The notes under the pieces are model-generated. The model was not told where the DNA came from. It searched no databases and was given only the letters and a program-made list of their open reading frames with translations. A stretch of 64,000 nt of DNA from JAPLKX01 sp035530195. GTDB taxonomy: Bacteria; Hydrogenedentota; Hydrogenedentia; Hydrogenedentales; SLHB01. The translations under genes were made by a program, and so were the position numbers. Within the stretch, counting starts at the first letter, position 1, and every line of letters begins with the position of its first letter. Where the stretch lies: NCBI GenBank assembly GCA_035530195.1, contig DATKVG010000217.1:1-64000 (forward strand), in the 5' to 3' direction. This document shows positions 9,201 to 16,231 of this stretch, one piece after another.

Positions 9201-9864
9201 GCATTCGCCGTGGCCGTTCCGGATGGATTCGACCACGGGCCAGTTCTGGGGCGAGCGCAGCGGTAACATGGCGTTCATCCTGCGGCTGTTCGACGAGTTG
9301 CTGGCGCTCGGGATGGACCAATACCGTGCGCCGCGCGAGAAGTTGTGGAAATGGATCAAGACGTACCAGTTCAATGCGCCCGAGGACCGCGCGTCGAACC
9401 TGTGGATACAGTTCTTCGAAGACATGACTGAGGAGGACAACCGGAACTCGTGGGCGCCGCTCGAGATGGCCCGCTACCTGATCGAGAAGAAAGAGGCGCT
9501 GGACCCCGATTGGAAACTGGATGCGGAGAAATGCATCGATTTCGCAATCCGCAACTTCGGCGACCCGCGACCCGGCGGCGTAATGCTGATGGGCGAACAG
9601 GACTCGGACCGGCGTGCGTGGGGCGGAGCATGCTCGAAACTGGGCGGCGTCGCGGCGATGTTTTACGCCGCGGGCGGCGGTGACAAATACAAGGAAATCG
9701 CGTACCGAAACCTGACGTGGGTGACGTATTTTATCCGCGAGGACGGCGTGCCGTGCGATCAAACCGGCGAGCCGCGCGTCCGCGAAGGCGGCTGGCAGGA
9801 AGATTGCCACACCGATGTCGTGCACAACTTCGTGGACGCCTGGAAAACAGGCGCGTTTCAGTAG
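6247..9864 (+). CDS. large secreted protein: N-terminal repeat, beta-helix, C-terminal alpha/alpha-barrel-like domain
   Basis: The 1205-residue protein starts at the ATG preceded by AAGGAGA. It has a signal peptide (MRTCVVLGILVAAGLGAWAEG), then about 100 residues of helical TPR-like sequence (LFDQGAAAIDAGQYGPARDAFEQAA). A parallel beta-helix domain (about 130-780) is closely related to the preceding gene. The last ~400 residues contain EWARKMGDYLVDQT, GGIAGYALVLLHRETGEKRYLDQA and SWAPLEMARYL, typical of the (alpha/alpha)6 barrels of six-hairpin glycosidases, epimerases and some lyases. I infer a two-module polysaccharide-acting enzyme. The exact family needs a profile search. The tandem position with its paralogue suggests duplication followed by gain of the C-terminal module. 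Confidence 0.8.
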   Translation: MRTCVVLGILVAAGLGAWAEGADVQGLFDQGAAAIDAGQYGPARDAFEQAAAMEGIEAGLRSLATLRVIDCLVLEQRYEDAARACEELARLEGIPPHHKWEAGQYLDSIKRTQAGLTPRDPTATRVKIEPDPSPAAVFFIGPNGADSAEGSQQAPFATFARALDAVRALKQSAPDRLMPPGGVRIRFLPGVYRIREGLKLPVDASGRAGAPLVIEGKGAKISGGVVVEGLKPVEDPAVLERLPEEARGKVLEADLKAQGLDRFPALSSRGFAKTPQPFLEVYVNGQPTKPARWPNEGFVKTGKIIDAGLPGSGTQAAFEYAEDRPARWNAAKDLYLYGYWFYDWADNSVRASIDPVAKTFTLPDQTAYGIKDGQWYCALNLLEEIDQPGEWYLDRETGRLYLYPLDGLKGAPVEVSVLTEPLLEMTRAWHVRVEGLTFELGAWTGIEIRGGRDCFVTGCVVRRVAGTGIAIEDSRDCGALSCDIYTVGRGGVEIAGGDRKTLAPGGLFVENCHIYDYSRVDHTYTPAVVIEGAGNRIAHNKFHDSSCQGIRLEGNDHVVEFNEIHEVVRESDDQGGLDMWGNPSYRGNVLRYNHWHDIGNGRLCGQAGIRLDDAISGTVVYGNVFERCSGANFGAVQIHGGKDNWVDNNVMADCKYAISFSQWGNVRWDNFLASDGVQKLLKQDVDITRPPYSTKYPDLAWLGEGNDINRIWRNLVYNCGAFLTRDNGREKLANNLVVQPDPAAGAQGWKPLLADGTALRKIGFRPIPLDEIGLYDDVYRAGASVTAVGEDLPERVGWHKAQYDADGKLIPWTTWQDAVDREMKWYLDCPLDPYGYPIFVFTTFMDELYQPYKPEVIPATQDGMGIISYLKYWEWSGKRAGAPNPKILEWARKMGDYLVDQTLTPNEGPYPAFTRSTGLNTDFPLTHSSQGDAAHGPNVIEPDKGGIAGYALVLLHRETGEKRYLDQAVQNADVLAKNMIEGDALHSPWPFRMDSTTGQFWGERSGNMAFILRLFDELLALGMDQYRAPREKLWKWIKTYQFNAPEDRASNLWIQFFEDMTEEDNRNSWAPLEMARYLIEKKEALDPDWKLDAEKCIDFAIRNFGDPRPGGVMLMGEQDSDRRAWGGACSKLGGVAAMFYAAGGGDKYKEIAYRNLTWVTYFIREDGVPCDQTGEPRVREGGWQEDCHTDVVHNFVDAWKTGAFQ

Positions 9865-9929
9865 ACATTCGGCACAAGGCCATAATAGGCGCAATCAAAG
9901 ATGGGGCTGAGACCGAAAAGATGTTTCGG

Positions 9930-10027
9930 TGGGGTCGCGCTCCCGCGCGACCGGGTGGTGGCGGAGGCGGTGCGGTGGAGGCCAAGTTCGGGTGATGGCG
10001 CCACGGTCGAGCAGGAGCTCGACCCCA
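9930..10027. repeat. inverted pair of short hairpins upstream of nagA-like gene
   Basis: Arm 9930-9952 (GGTCGCGC...GCGCGACC) and arm 10005-10027 (GGTCGAGC...GCTCGACC) are each self-complementary. They are also near-inverted copies of one another. The unit ends about 35 bases before the nagA-like start. It is noncoding and probably a decayed miniature element. Confidence 0.6.
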
Positions 10028-10063
10028 CCGCGTTGGCGCTTCTACGATGAGAGGACTTTAAGG

Positions 10064-11218
10064 ATGAAGCTCATTGTGCGGGGGCATCTGCTCGACGAGA
10101 CACAGGTGTCCGATGTTGTGGTGGATGCGGGGCATGTGGTGTCGATGGCGCAAGCTGGTCGCGGGCGCGCCGACATCGGCGGGCGCGACTCGATCATCGC
10201 CCCGACACTGTTCGACATCCAGGTGAACGGCGTGATGGGGATGGACCTGCAGAGTCCCGCGCTGCGTATCGAGGATGTTCGCGGCATCACGGACTATCTT
10301 GCGGGCTGGGGTGTGTCGCGGTTTGTGCCGACCGTCATGACGGGCGCGCCGGCCACGATGGCGAGGTCGTGCAGGGTCATTGCCCAGGCAATCGAGCAGG
10401 ACCGGGAGGTAGCGCGGGCCGTGCCGGGGATTCATCTCGAGGGGCCGTGCATCTCGCCGGAGGACGGCCCGCGGGGCGCCCACGCGCGCCGGTACGTGGG
10501 CAAACCCGACCTGCGCGCGTTCGACAAGCTGTACGATGCCGCCGCCGGCCGCATCGTATATACGACGGTCGCGCCGGAATTGCCGGGCGCGGCCGAGTAC
10601 ATTCGCGCACTGACGGCGCGCGGCGTCGTGGTGTCGCTCGGGCATCATAATGCGACGGGCGAGCAGATCGCGCGCGCGGTCGACGCGGGCGCGCGGATGT
10701 GCACGCACCTCGGCAACGGGCTCGCCTCGATGATCCACCGCCACACCAACCCCCTGTGGCCGCAACTGGCCGACGACCGGCTGGCCGCATCACTCCTCCC
10801 CGATTTGCAGCACCTGCCCGCGCCGATGCTGAAGACGTTCATCCGCGCAAAAGGCCCGCGCAACATCGTGCTGGCGTCCGACTGTGTTCACATCGCGGGG
10901 CAGCCGCCAGGCAGGTACATGCTGGGCGAGATGGCCGTGGAACTGCTGCCGAGCGGCCGGATCTGCCTGAGCGGCACCGACCTGCTCGGGGGAAGTTCGC
11001 TCACGCTGCTGCAGGGTGTCGTCAACGCCGCGCAGACCGGCGCCATGACGATGGCGCAAGCGTTCGCAAGCGCATCGGACGTGTCCGCGCGCGTGCTCCG
11101 GTTGAAGAACCGCAGTCGTATGCCCGAGCCGGGGAAGAAGGCCGACTTCCTGGTGTTCAGGTTGGAAGAAGGCAGGGCCGTGCCGCAGGCGGTGTTTGTC
11201 AGGGGGAAGTTGGCGTAG
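10064..11218 (+). CDS. nagA: N-acetylglucosamine-6-phosphate deacetylase-like amidohydrolase
   Basis: 384 residues, the usual size of NagA, which removes acetate from N-acetylglucosamine-6-phosphate in amino-sugar catabolism and cell-wall recycling. Family landmarks in order: IIAPTLFDIQVNG, HLEGPCISPEDGPRGAH (HLEGP metal/substrate motif), SLGHHNAT (metal His), THLGNGLASMIHR, and VLASDCVHIAGQPPGRY with the catalytic Asp. The start at 10064 is chosen because it begins the conserved N-terminal beta strand (MKLIVRGHLL). An earlier in-frame ATG would translate the repeat. The physiological substrate may be a related acylamino sugar. No nagB lies beside it. Confidence 0.82.
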   Translation: MKLIVRGHLLDETQVSDVVVDAGHVVSMAQAGRGRADIGGRDSIIAPTLFDIQVNGVMGMDLQSPALRIEDVRGITDYLAGWGVSRFVPTVMTGAPATMARSCRVIAQAIEQDREVARAVPGIHLEGPCISPEDGPRGAHARRYVGKPDLRAFDKLYDAAAGRIVYTTVAPELPGAAEYIRALTARGVVVSLGHHNATGEQIARAVDAGARMCTHLGNGLASMIHRHTNPLWPQLADDRLAASLLPDLQHLPAPMLKTFIRAKGPRNIVLASDCVHIAGQPPGRYMLGEMAVELLPSGRICLSGTDLLGGSSLTLLQGVVNAAQTGAMTMAQAFASASDVSARVLRLKNRSRMPEPGKKADFLVFRLEEGRAVPQAVFVRGKLA

Positions 11219-11227
11219 GAAAGAACA

Positions 11228-11288
11228 TAGGACGGATCAGACGGATCGGACGGATCGGGACCGATCGGACCGATCGGACCGATCAGAC
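11228..11288. repeat. short tandem repeat of GGAYSGATC-type units
   Basis: The stretch between the nagA-like stop and the GT9 stop is a run of imperfect 8-10 base units (GACGGATCG / GACCGATCG) that pair with one another. A related short run is at 22418-22436. Confidence 0.75.
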
Positions 11289-12110
11289 CTATAGCAAGGC
11301 GGACAAGACTTCCTCCGCTGTTGGAAAACCTTCTTTCCCTTGGATGACGCGAACATTCTCGCCTCTTGGCGCCCAGACGGCGGGGTTGGTCGGGCCGAAT
11401 ATGGCGAGGGTGGGGCATCCCACGGCGGCGGCGAGGTGGGTGATACCGCTGTCGTTGCCGATGTAGAGGCGCGCGCGGGCGAGCGTCCTGCCGAGACTGG
11501 CCGGCAACATCGGGGGCAGCGACGGGCCCAGGCCCTGCATCTGCTCTTCGGCAGGCCCCGTGCACCAGACAATCCGGCGCCCGCGGCGGGTCAGTTCATC
11601 GGCCACGGCACGAAAATTATCCAAGGGCCAATTCTTCTGCCGGCCGCCGCTGCCCGGCTGAATGACCACATCGAGATCCGGCGTATCTTTGATGTCTTTA
11701 AACGACAGCCGCGGCGGGCCGGGGTCTTCGAGATCGAGGCAGTCGAGATAGTAGGCCGATGCGTGCCGCACCCAATCGGCGGGCGGCAGCCCCGGATAGG
11801 CGTGGATCTCCTCGATGCCGCAGCCGCACATTGCATCCAGCATGGCCGCATCCGGCCGGAGCCACGCGACACATCGGTCAAATTGGGCCAAAAACCCGCG
11901 CAGCCGGGGCGACGGTATCGAGAAAAGCGTGTCGAACTCGCACGCGCCCGCGTCATGGGCGGCGTCGGCCAGCCCGCCATCGACGGCTATTTGCAGCCGC
12001 TCCCGCTTGCCCAGCAGTTCAATAGGGCCGCTGCCGCGGAGCGCCGCCAATGAAGGGCAGGACAGCAGGAAGTCGCCGATGCCGCCCAGATGAATGACCA
12101 GCGTGCGCAT
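11289..12110 (-). CDS. glycosyltransferase family 9 (heptosyltransferase-like)
   Basis: 273 residues. The N-terminal MRTLVIHLGGIGDFLLSCPS is the GT9 nucleotide-binding opening. The C-terminal YIGNDSGITHLAAAVGCPTLAIFGPTNP is the hallmark of ADP-heptose:LPS heptosyltransferases. It probably adds a sugar to a surface glycan on the inner face of the membrane. The ATG overlaps the stop of the upstream membrane glycosyltransferase (TGATG), so the two are translationally coupled. A GTG three bases earlier is an alternative start. The donor cannot be named. Confidence 0.88.
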   Translation of the reverse strand: MRTLVIHLGGIGDFLLSCPSLAALRGSGPIELLGKRERLQIAVDGGLADAAHDAGACEFDTLFSIPSPRLRGFLAQFDRCVAWLRPDAAMLDAMCGCGIEEIHAYPGLPPADWVRHASAYYLDCLDLEDPGPPRLSFKDIKDTPDLDVVIQPGSGGRQKNWPLDNFRAVADELTRRGRRIVWCTGPAEEQMQGLGPSLPPMLPASLGRTLARARLYIGNDSGITHLAAAVGCPTLAIFGPTNPAVWAPRGENVRVIQGKEGFPTAEEVLSALL

Positions 12111-13660
12111 CACGGGGAACGTTGCACCACTTCATAAATCACGACGCGCGACCGCGGATACGGGGCGAACTCCTTGATCAGGCGGAGGTCGTCGGGTGCG
12201 AGCTGCGGGTTGAGCAGCGGCGCCATACCGGGGGCCATCTGCGCCGTGTAACGCTCATCAACAACGACGTACCGCGCGCCCGCTTTTTTCGCCCTGGCCA
12301 CGGCGCCCTCGAGCGAGTCGTTGAGGTCGGGGCCGGTGGACGGCATGCCGGCGTAATAGGCGATCTGGGGTTTGCGCGAGAAGATGAGTCCCGGCGCCAG
12401 ATTGTTGTGCATCCACAATCCGGCCGTCTTATATTCGAGTGGTTTCACCGGCTGGCGGTGCATGTAGTCGGCCGCGAGCGCGAGCGCCACGCCGAAAACC
12501 ATCAGCAAAACCAGCGACGCGGCCGGCGCAAGGTGCAGCAGCCTGCCAAACCGCAACCTGCGCGCACGACGCGCTACAACCACAATCCCAAGCGCCGACC
12601 ACATCGACAGCGCAACCAAAACCGACATCTGATACCGCGGCTCCGGCGAGAGCACAAACAGGCTCAAAAACCACTGGCAGAACGCATAGAACAGAACAAA
12701 AAACTCGAGGCGCACGTCGCGCTTAAGCGGCGCACCGTCGGGACGCCCCCCGGCCGCGCTTCCCAGCGCCGCGCTTCTTAGCGCGCTTTGTGGGGGGTGT
12801 CCCTCTTTTCCCTCCTCCTCAGGCCGATTAAAAAAACCCGCGCCGATGAACAGCAGCAGCACCGGGCCAAGCATGACGGGCAGGACTTCCGTGACCGTCT
12901 TGACAGCCGTTTTGGCCATCTCGACGAATTCAAAGTCCATCAGGATTCTGTCGGCGCGATAGTTGATGGCCGCGTGGCCGGCAACCCGGCTCATATAGGC
13001 CGCGTACGCCCCGAGGAGCACGGCGCACACGGCCGCGTAGGGTAGAAGGCGCCACAGCTTTTTGCGCTCGCCGCGACCGAGCAACAACAGACCCGCAATT
13101 GGCGCCGCAGCCAGCAGAAATGTACCTTCCGGCCGCGTCAGGTGGAGCAGGAAAAACGCGAGCGCGGCCGCGGGAACGTACAAGCCGCCGCGGCGCAACC
13201 CCCTCGCCAGAAGCCATACCGACGTGAACCAGAGCGTGGCGGCCAGCATGTCCGGCCCGACGCGGTTCGAATAGTCGGCCAGCCACGGCCAAAGGGCGAC
13301 GGCGAGCGCGCTGATGCGGGCAGGGCCGCGCCCGTGCATGTCGCGCGACACGGCGTAGACCGGCAAGACCAGACAAATGCCCGCCACAAACGACACAAAA
13401 ATCCCGGCTGCTTCCCAATTAAGGATAAACAGGCCCGCCAGCGCCGTCAGCGCCGGGTACAAGACGGGGATTTTCGGGTCAAACCCGAAGAAATGGCCCA
13501 TCGAAAGCTGCCGCGCCGACTCCAGATAGTGGATCGCATCGGCCGTATCAAGGACTTGCGGGGTGCCAAACACAAACGCCGCCCGCACAAGAAACGCCAG
13601 CACCATCAACATGGCGCAATCCCTGGCGGCGCCCAATCTGTTTTCCACGTTCGTTTCCAC
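12110..13660 (-). CDS. GT39/ArnT-like polytopic glycosyltransferase carrying an in-frame repeat insertion
   Basis: 516 residues with about ten hydrophobic helices. The early QVLDTADAIHYLESARQL contains the acidic residue pair typical of PMT_2/GT39 dolichyl- or undecaprenyl-phosphate-sugar-dependent transferases. YPALTALAGLF and RVGPDMLAATLWFTSVWLLARGL resemble the RPEGTF-containing family with a lumenal/periplasmic loop. The likely role is transfer of a sugar from a lipid carrier outside the inner membrane, partnered with the downstream GT9. Residues about 286-307 (GHPPQSALRSAALGSAAGG) are encoded by a palindromic DNA element at 12740-12803 and have no counterpart I recognise in the family. 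They fall in a polar loop between helices. Confidence 0.8.
   Translation of the reverse strand: METNVENRLGAARDCAMLMVLAFLVRAAFVFGTPQVLDTADAIHYLESARQLSMGHFFGFDPKIPVLYPALTALAGLFILNWEAAGIFVSFVAGICLVLPVYAVSRDMHGRGPARISALAVALWPWLADYSNRVGPDMLAATLWFTSVWLLARGLRRGGLYVPAAALAFFLLHLTRPEGTFLLAAAPIAGLLLLGRGERKKLWRLLPYAAVCAVLLGAYAAYMSRVAGHAAINYRADRILMDFEFVEMAKTAVKTVTEVLPVMLGPVLLLFIGAGFFNRPEEEGKEGHPPQSALRSAALGSAAGGRPDGAPLKRDVRLEFFVLFYAFCQWFLSLFVLSPEPRYQMSVLVALSMWSALGIVVVARRARRLRFGRLLHLAPAASLVLLMVFGVALALAADYMHRQPVKPLEYKTAGLWMHNNLAPGLIFSRKPQIAYYAGMPSTGPDLNDSLEGAVARAKKAGARYVVVDERYTAQMAPGMAPLLNPQLAPDDLRLIKEFAPYPRSRVVIYEVVQRSP
12740..12803. repeat. palindromic element inserted in frame within the GT39-like gene
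   Basis: The ends are GGGACGCCCCCC (12740-12751) and GGGGGGTGTCCC (12792-12803), complementary with one mismatch. The interior GCGCCGCGCTTCTTAGCGCGC is itself hairpin-forming. The same design recurs at 63673-63728 and the left end recurs at 2461-2477. In the gene it encodes a low-complexity polar loop and keeps the reading frame. Confidence 0.75.
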
Positions 13661-13706
13661 GGCTCAGATTCTACCCGTGCCTGCCGATTCAATCAACGGC
13701 GGCGTT

Positions 13707-13727
13707 GGCCCGAAATCATTTCGGGCC
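13707..13727. repeat. dispersed 21-bp palindrome, copy 1
   Basis: A perfect palindrome of GGCCCGAAAT and its complement around a central C. Identical at 15825-15845 and with a different central base at 39582-39602. The flanking TGGAGTTTGTACATT is also conserved, inverted, beside copy 2. Confidence 0.9.
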
Positions 13728-13767
13728 ATGGAGTTTGTACATTTTCCACCCCCGTGAGATCCCGTTT

Positions 13768-13865
13768 TTCCAAAGGCCGCCTTGCGCACCAAAGGCCGCC
13801 TTGCACACCAAAAGGCCGCCGGGCGTACCAAGGCTGCCGGACGCATCAAAGGCTGCCGGACACAT
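13768..13865 (+). repeat. five tandem ~20-bp units
   Basis: Units open with CAAAGGCCGCC or CAAAGGCTGCC and end in GCAC, ACAC, GTAC, GCAT or ACAT. There are no spacers between them, so this is a degenerate minisatellite and not a CRISPR array. Confidence 0.8.
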
Positions 13866-13870
13866 TCTTG

Positions 13871-13966
13871 AACCCGCGAAAGCGGGTGGCTCAGAATGTG
13901 GCCCAGGGTGACCGCAGGGAACCCTGGGATAGAGGCTCCCCCCCGTGATAGAAGTCCCCGAAGGGG
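13871..13966 (+). repeat. left arm of inverted composite repeat flanking the serine hydrolase gene
   Basis: About 95 bases from AACCCGCG to GAAGTCCCCGAAGGGG. Read in reverse complement it aligns over nearly its whole length with 15678-15772, including GAATGTGGCCCAGGGTGACC and GGGAACCCTGGGA. Internal hairpins include CCCGCGAAAGCGGG. Confidence 0.85.
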
Positions 13967-14179
13967 CCGTCAGAACCTCGAAAGGATCGCGAAATGCCGC
14001 ATTCGTACCACAACCTTCTTTATCGCATGCTCCACTCAAGGAATAAAAGCCGCCCTTGGATTGACGCGAAAGTAGACGCGCGTCTCCCGTACCCCCGGCC
14101 ACGGCACCGGCCAATAGCGGACCTATTCTTCACAGCCCACGGTGAAACAAACAGCCGTCGCGTGCATTCCGGCCTTTGT

Positions 14180-15574
14180 TCATGGCCTCTGTCGGAAACT
14201 GGGGATCACCGAGTCATGAGACCGGAAACCTGTGAGAGCGTTAAGAACTTGTTTGGCAATATCGTCATCGACACAGCCATTTGCCAACATAACTACGCCG
14301 ATAGCGTGCTCTTTTGAAAAGGCCAAATAAGAATGGAACCCCTTTGTAGCCCCACTATGCCAGTACACTGGATCTTTGTACCTCGCATCCTTAATCATCA
14401 GGCACAGTCCAATCCTGGAGTTCTCGATGGTTGTCTCTGCAATGGGTCCCTGCATTCTCGTGAGGTCGTTCCCTGCCGGACCCTTCGGCGCCGCGATATT
14501 TGCCTTGATGTAGCGCAGCATGTCTTTTACCGTTGAGCGTAATCCCGCAGCGCCCTCGTATACATTGGTACATGCGTTTGCATCCGCGCGAATCACGAGA
14601 GAAAGAGGCCCGAATCGTAGCGGGCCCAAATATCCCTGAGCTGTACGGTTGCCTCCTTCAGCAACCTGCACGTGCGTATCCTGCATGCCAATAGGCTCAC
14701 AGATGAACTGTCTGACCATTTCTTCGTAATTCATGTTGACTTTTCGGGCCAAAGCGAATCCTAGCAGGCCAACTCCAAAATTGGAATAGCGGAAAGATAT
14801 AGCTCGAGATCTGAAGCCCGCAAGATATGCTCGCGATTCTGCATCCGTGAGATAACTGTAGCTGATGCCTGGTTCCTTCATGGACAGAAAAGCTTTCAAC
14901 GTGTGGCGAAGCAGTTCTCCAAAGTTTGGCAACCCGGAATGGTGCGTCGCGAGAGCCTTGAGCGTGATCTGATTGTCGGGTATTTTCCAGTCTGACAGGA
15001 GTGATGACAATGGGTCGTCAAGGGCGACAAGTTTCTGCTCAACGCAGTGTGCAAGCGCATGGCCCGTGAACACTTTTGTTATGGAGCCGATTTCAAAAAG
15101 GGTACCCGCATCAGGCGTTACATCGCTTTCGATAGCAACGTGGCCAGCACTGAAAACAAATGTGCGGTTCTTGTAAACAGCCCCCATGCAAATTCCTACA
15201 GGAGTAGATTGTACTTTATGACTCTTAAAGAACGCGCGGGTTATTCTGTCGAGCTTCTTAACAACGGCTGCATCCTCAGGCGAACCATCCTGATCCAGTA
15301 AGTGCCATTGATGAAGTTCTGGGTCGTAGAACGGATGGGACTCAATGTGCAGAACAGGGTGTACCTGGATAAGCCACAGAGATGTGAACAGAACATACGT
15401 ACAACCAAGTGCGAGTCGGAAGGCCAGCCGCCACCATGATTCAGTGCGCAGGCAGTTTTGCCGAGCCAACTTGGGCCATAGTCCTCTTAGGGCACTCCAG
15501 ACTATGCGCACGCTCAGAATCAAGAACAGTAGCGAAAAGAGGGAAAACAAGGCTTTAACATAGAAGTGCCCCAT
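14180..15574 (-). CDS. membrane-anchored serine beta-lactamase-fold hydrolase
   Basis: 464 residues. Two hydrophobic helices (about 5-27 and 52-72) precede an extracytoplasmic class C beta-lactamase/PBP-fold domain. All three active-site elements are present: SITK (Ser164-Lys167) in EIGSITKVFTG, the Tyr-Ser-Asn triad at 263-265 (RYSNFGVGLLGFA), and HSG in YWHSGATKGFHS. The family includes AmpC enzymes, DD-peptidases and esterases, so an esterase or peptidase role is as likely as resistance. ATG 15574 is chosen because GGAGG lies about 11 bases upstream. The GTG at 15592 overlaps that site. Base composition is visibly lower in GC than all neighbours, and the gene is bracketed by inverted repeats, which points to transfer. 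Confidence 0.88.
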   Translation of the reverse strand: MGHFYVKALFSLFSLLFLILSVRIVWSALRGLWPKLARQNCLRTESWWRLAFRLALGCTYVLFTSLWLIQVHPVLHIESHPFYDPELHQWHLLDQDGSPEDAAVVKKLDRITRAFFKSHKVQSTPVGICMGAVYKNRTFVFSAGHVAIESDVTPDAGTLFEIGSITKVFTGHALAHCVEQKLVALDDPLSSLLSDWKIPDNQITLKALATHHSGLPNFGELLRHTLKAFLSMKEPGISYSYLTDAESRAYLAGFRSRAISFRYSNFGVGLLGFALARKVNMNYEEMVRQFICEPIGMQDTHVQVAEGGNRTAQGYLGPLRFGPLSLVIRADANACTNVYEGAAGLRSTVKDMLRYIKANIAAPKGPAGNDLTRMQGPIAETTIENSRIGLCLMIKDARYKDPVYWHSGATKGFHSYLAFSKEHAIGVVMLANGCVDDDIAKQVLNALTGFRSHDSVIPSFRQRP

Positions 15575-15677
15575 TGGAACTTCAGCCTCCACGTCAGAGT
15601 TATCGATTCATCTTCTTATACATGCACCAAAAATACAAGACAGGAAGTAGACGGCCAGGCGCGCGAAGCCTCTGCGG

Positions 15678-15772
15678 CCCCATTCGGGGACTTCTTTGAT
15701 CGGGGCAGCCCCTGTCCCAGGGTTCCCTTCGGTCACCCTGGGCCACATTCTAAATCACCCGCTACGCGGGTT
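15678..15772 (-). repeat. right arm of inverted composite repeat
   Basis: This is the reverse complement of the left arm at 13871-13966, matching over about 90 bases with roughly 80% identity by eye. Hairpin ACCCGCTACGCGGGT replaces CCCGCGAAAGCGGG of the left arm with a changed loop, as expected if stem pairing is conserved. Confidence 0.85.
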
Positions 15773-15824
15773 ATAGACCAACCGTCGGGAAGGGCCGCTC
15801 CCAACGATAATGTATAAATTCCAG

Positions 15825-15845
15825 GGCCCGAAATCATTTCGGGCC
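15825..15845. repeat. dispersed 21-bp palindrome, copy 2
   Basis: Identical to 13707-13727. The preceding AATGTATAAATTCCAG is the inverted, slightly diverged partner of the sequence following copy 1, so the match between the two ends extends about 16 bases beyond the palindrome. Confidence 0.9.
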
Positions 15846-15866
15846 TACATTTCGGGCCTACATGCG

Positions 15867-15895
15867 TTGACAACCCCCATACCCTGTGTTAAGGT
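15867..15895 (+). promoter_or_regulatory. candidate promoter of the fliQ operon
   Basis: A perfect TTGACA (15867-15872) is followed 17 bases later by TAAGGT (15890-15895), about 50 bases before the fliQ ATG. The -10 is weak. The site sits immediately outside the repeat element, so the operon may have its own start here. Confidence 0.45.
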
Positions 15896-15947
15896 GCTTT
15901 TATTAGTGGACTTGCCCGGTTTCTGGGGACGCGGCTGGGGTGGAAAA

Positions 15948-16217
15948 ATGACCGTTGATGATGTTGTTGCTCTGGGGTGGAACGCCCTGCTCGTTACCCT
16001 CCTGATGGCGGCGCCGATGTTGCTTTCCGGGCTGATGGTGGGGCTCGCGGTCAGCATTTTGCAGTCGGTGACGCAGGTCCAGGAGATGACGCTGGCGTTC
16101 GTGCCGAAAATCGTGGCCGTAATGCTGGCGTTCATTCTTTTCCTGCCGTGGATCATGGCCACCCTGCTCAACTTCGTCCAGCCGTTGTTCGGCAATTTCG
16201 ACATGCTGGTCAGATAA
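15948..16217 (+). CDS. fliQ: flagellar export apparatus protein FliQ
   Basis: 89 residues, exactly the family size, with two long hydrophobic helices around VTLLMAAPMLLSGLMVGLAVSILQ and FVPKIVAVMLAFILFLPWIM. The loop SVTQVQEMTLAFVPK is the FliQ/SctS signature. FliQ joins FliP and FliR in the helical gate of the flagellar type III export channel. The ATG at 15948 starts the conserved MTVDDVV and gives the standard length. The purine-rich GGGGTGGAAAA upstream can serve as ribosome binding site. It is the first gene of a six-gene flagellar run. FliP, which normally precedes it, is not in the window. Confidence 0.93.
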   Translation: MTVDDVVALGWNALLVTLLMAAPMLLSGLMVGLAVSILQSVTQVQEMTLAFVPKIVAVMLAFILFLPWIMATLLNFVQPLFGNFDMLVR

Positions 16218-16231
16218 TCCGGACTTATGCT

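Larger units (their letters stand above)
13661..14179. other. noncoding repeat block left of the beta-lactamase-fold gene
   Basis: This 519-base stretch holds a dispersed palindrome (13707-13727), five tandem ~20-bp units (13768-13865) and a ~95-bp hairpin-rich arm (13871-13966), followed by about 200 bases with nothing recognisable. Open frames across it are repeat translations only. Confidence 0.7.
15575..15947. other. noncoding region between the serine hydrolase and fliQ
   Basis: 373 bases: about 100 of AT-richer sequence, the right repeat arm (15678-15772), palindrome copy 2 with a short direct duplication of TTTCGGGCCTACAT (15840-15862), then a promoter-like pair before fliQ. No gene is seen, and no fliP or fliO remnant. 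Confidence 0.7.

Noticed and set aside
7180..9894. A 900-codon open frame antisense to the large beta-helix gene
   Set aside because: Arg/Val/His-rich translation with no family features; a by-product of GC-rich third positions of the sense gene, whose own protein has signal peptide and clear domains.
13768..13865. Regular ~20-bp repeats considered as a CRISPR array
   Set aside because: Units are directly adjacent with no unique spacers, and no cas gene is in the window.
13700..15850. An insertion sequence or integron
   Set aside because: No transposase, integrase or attC-like recombination site is visible; only inverted miniature repeats around a non-mobility gene.
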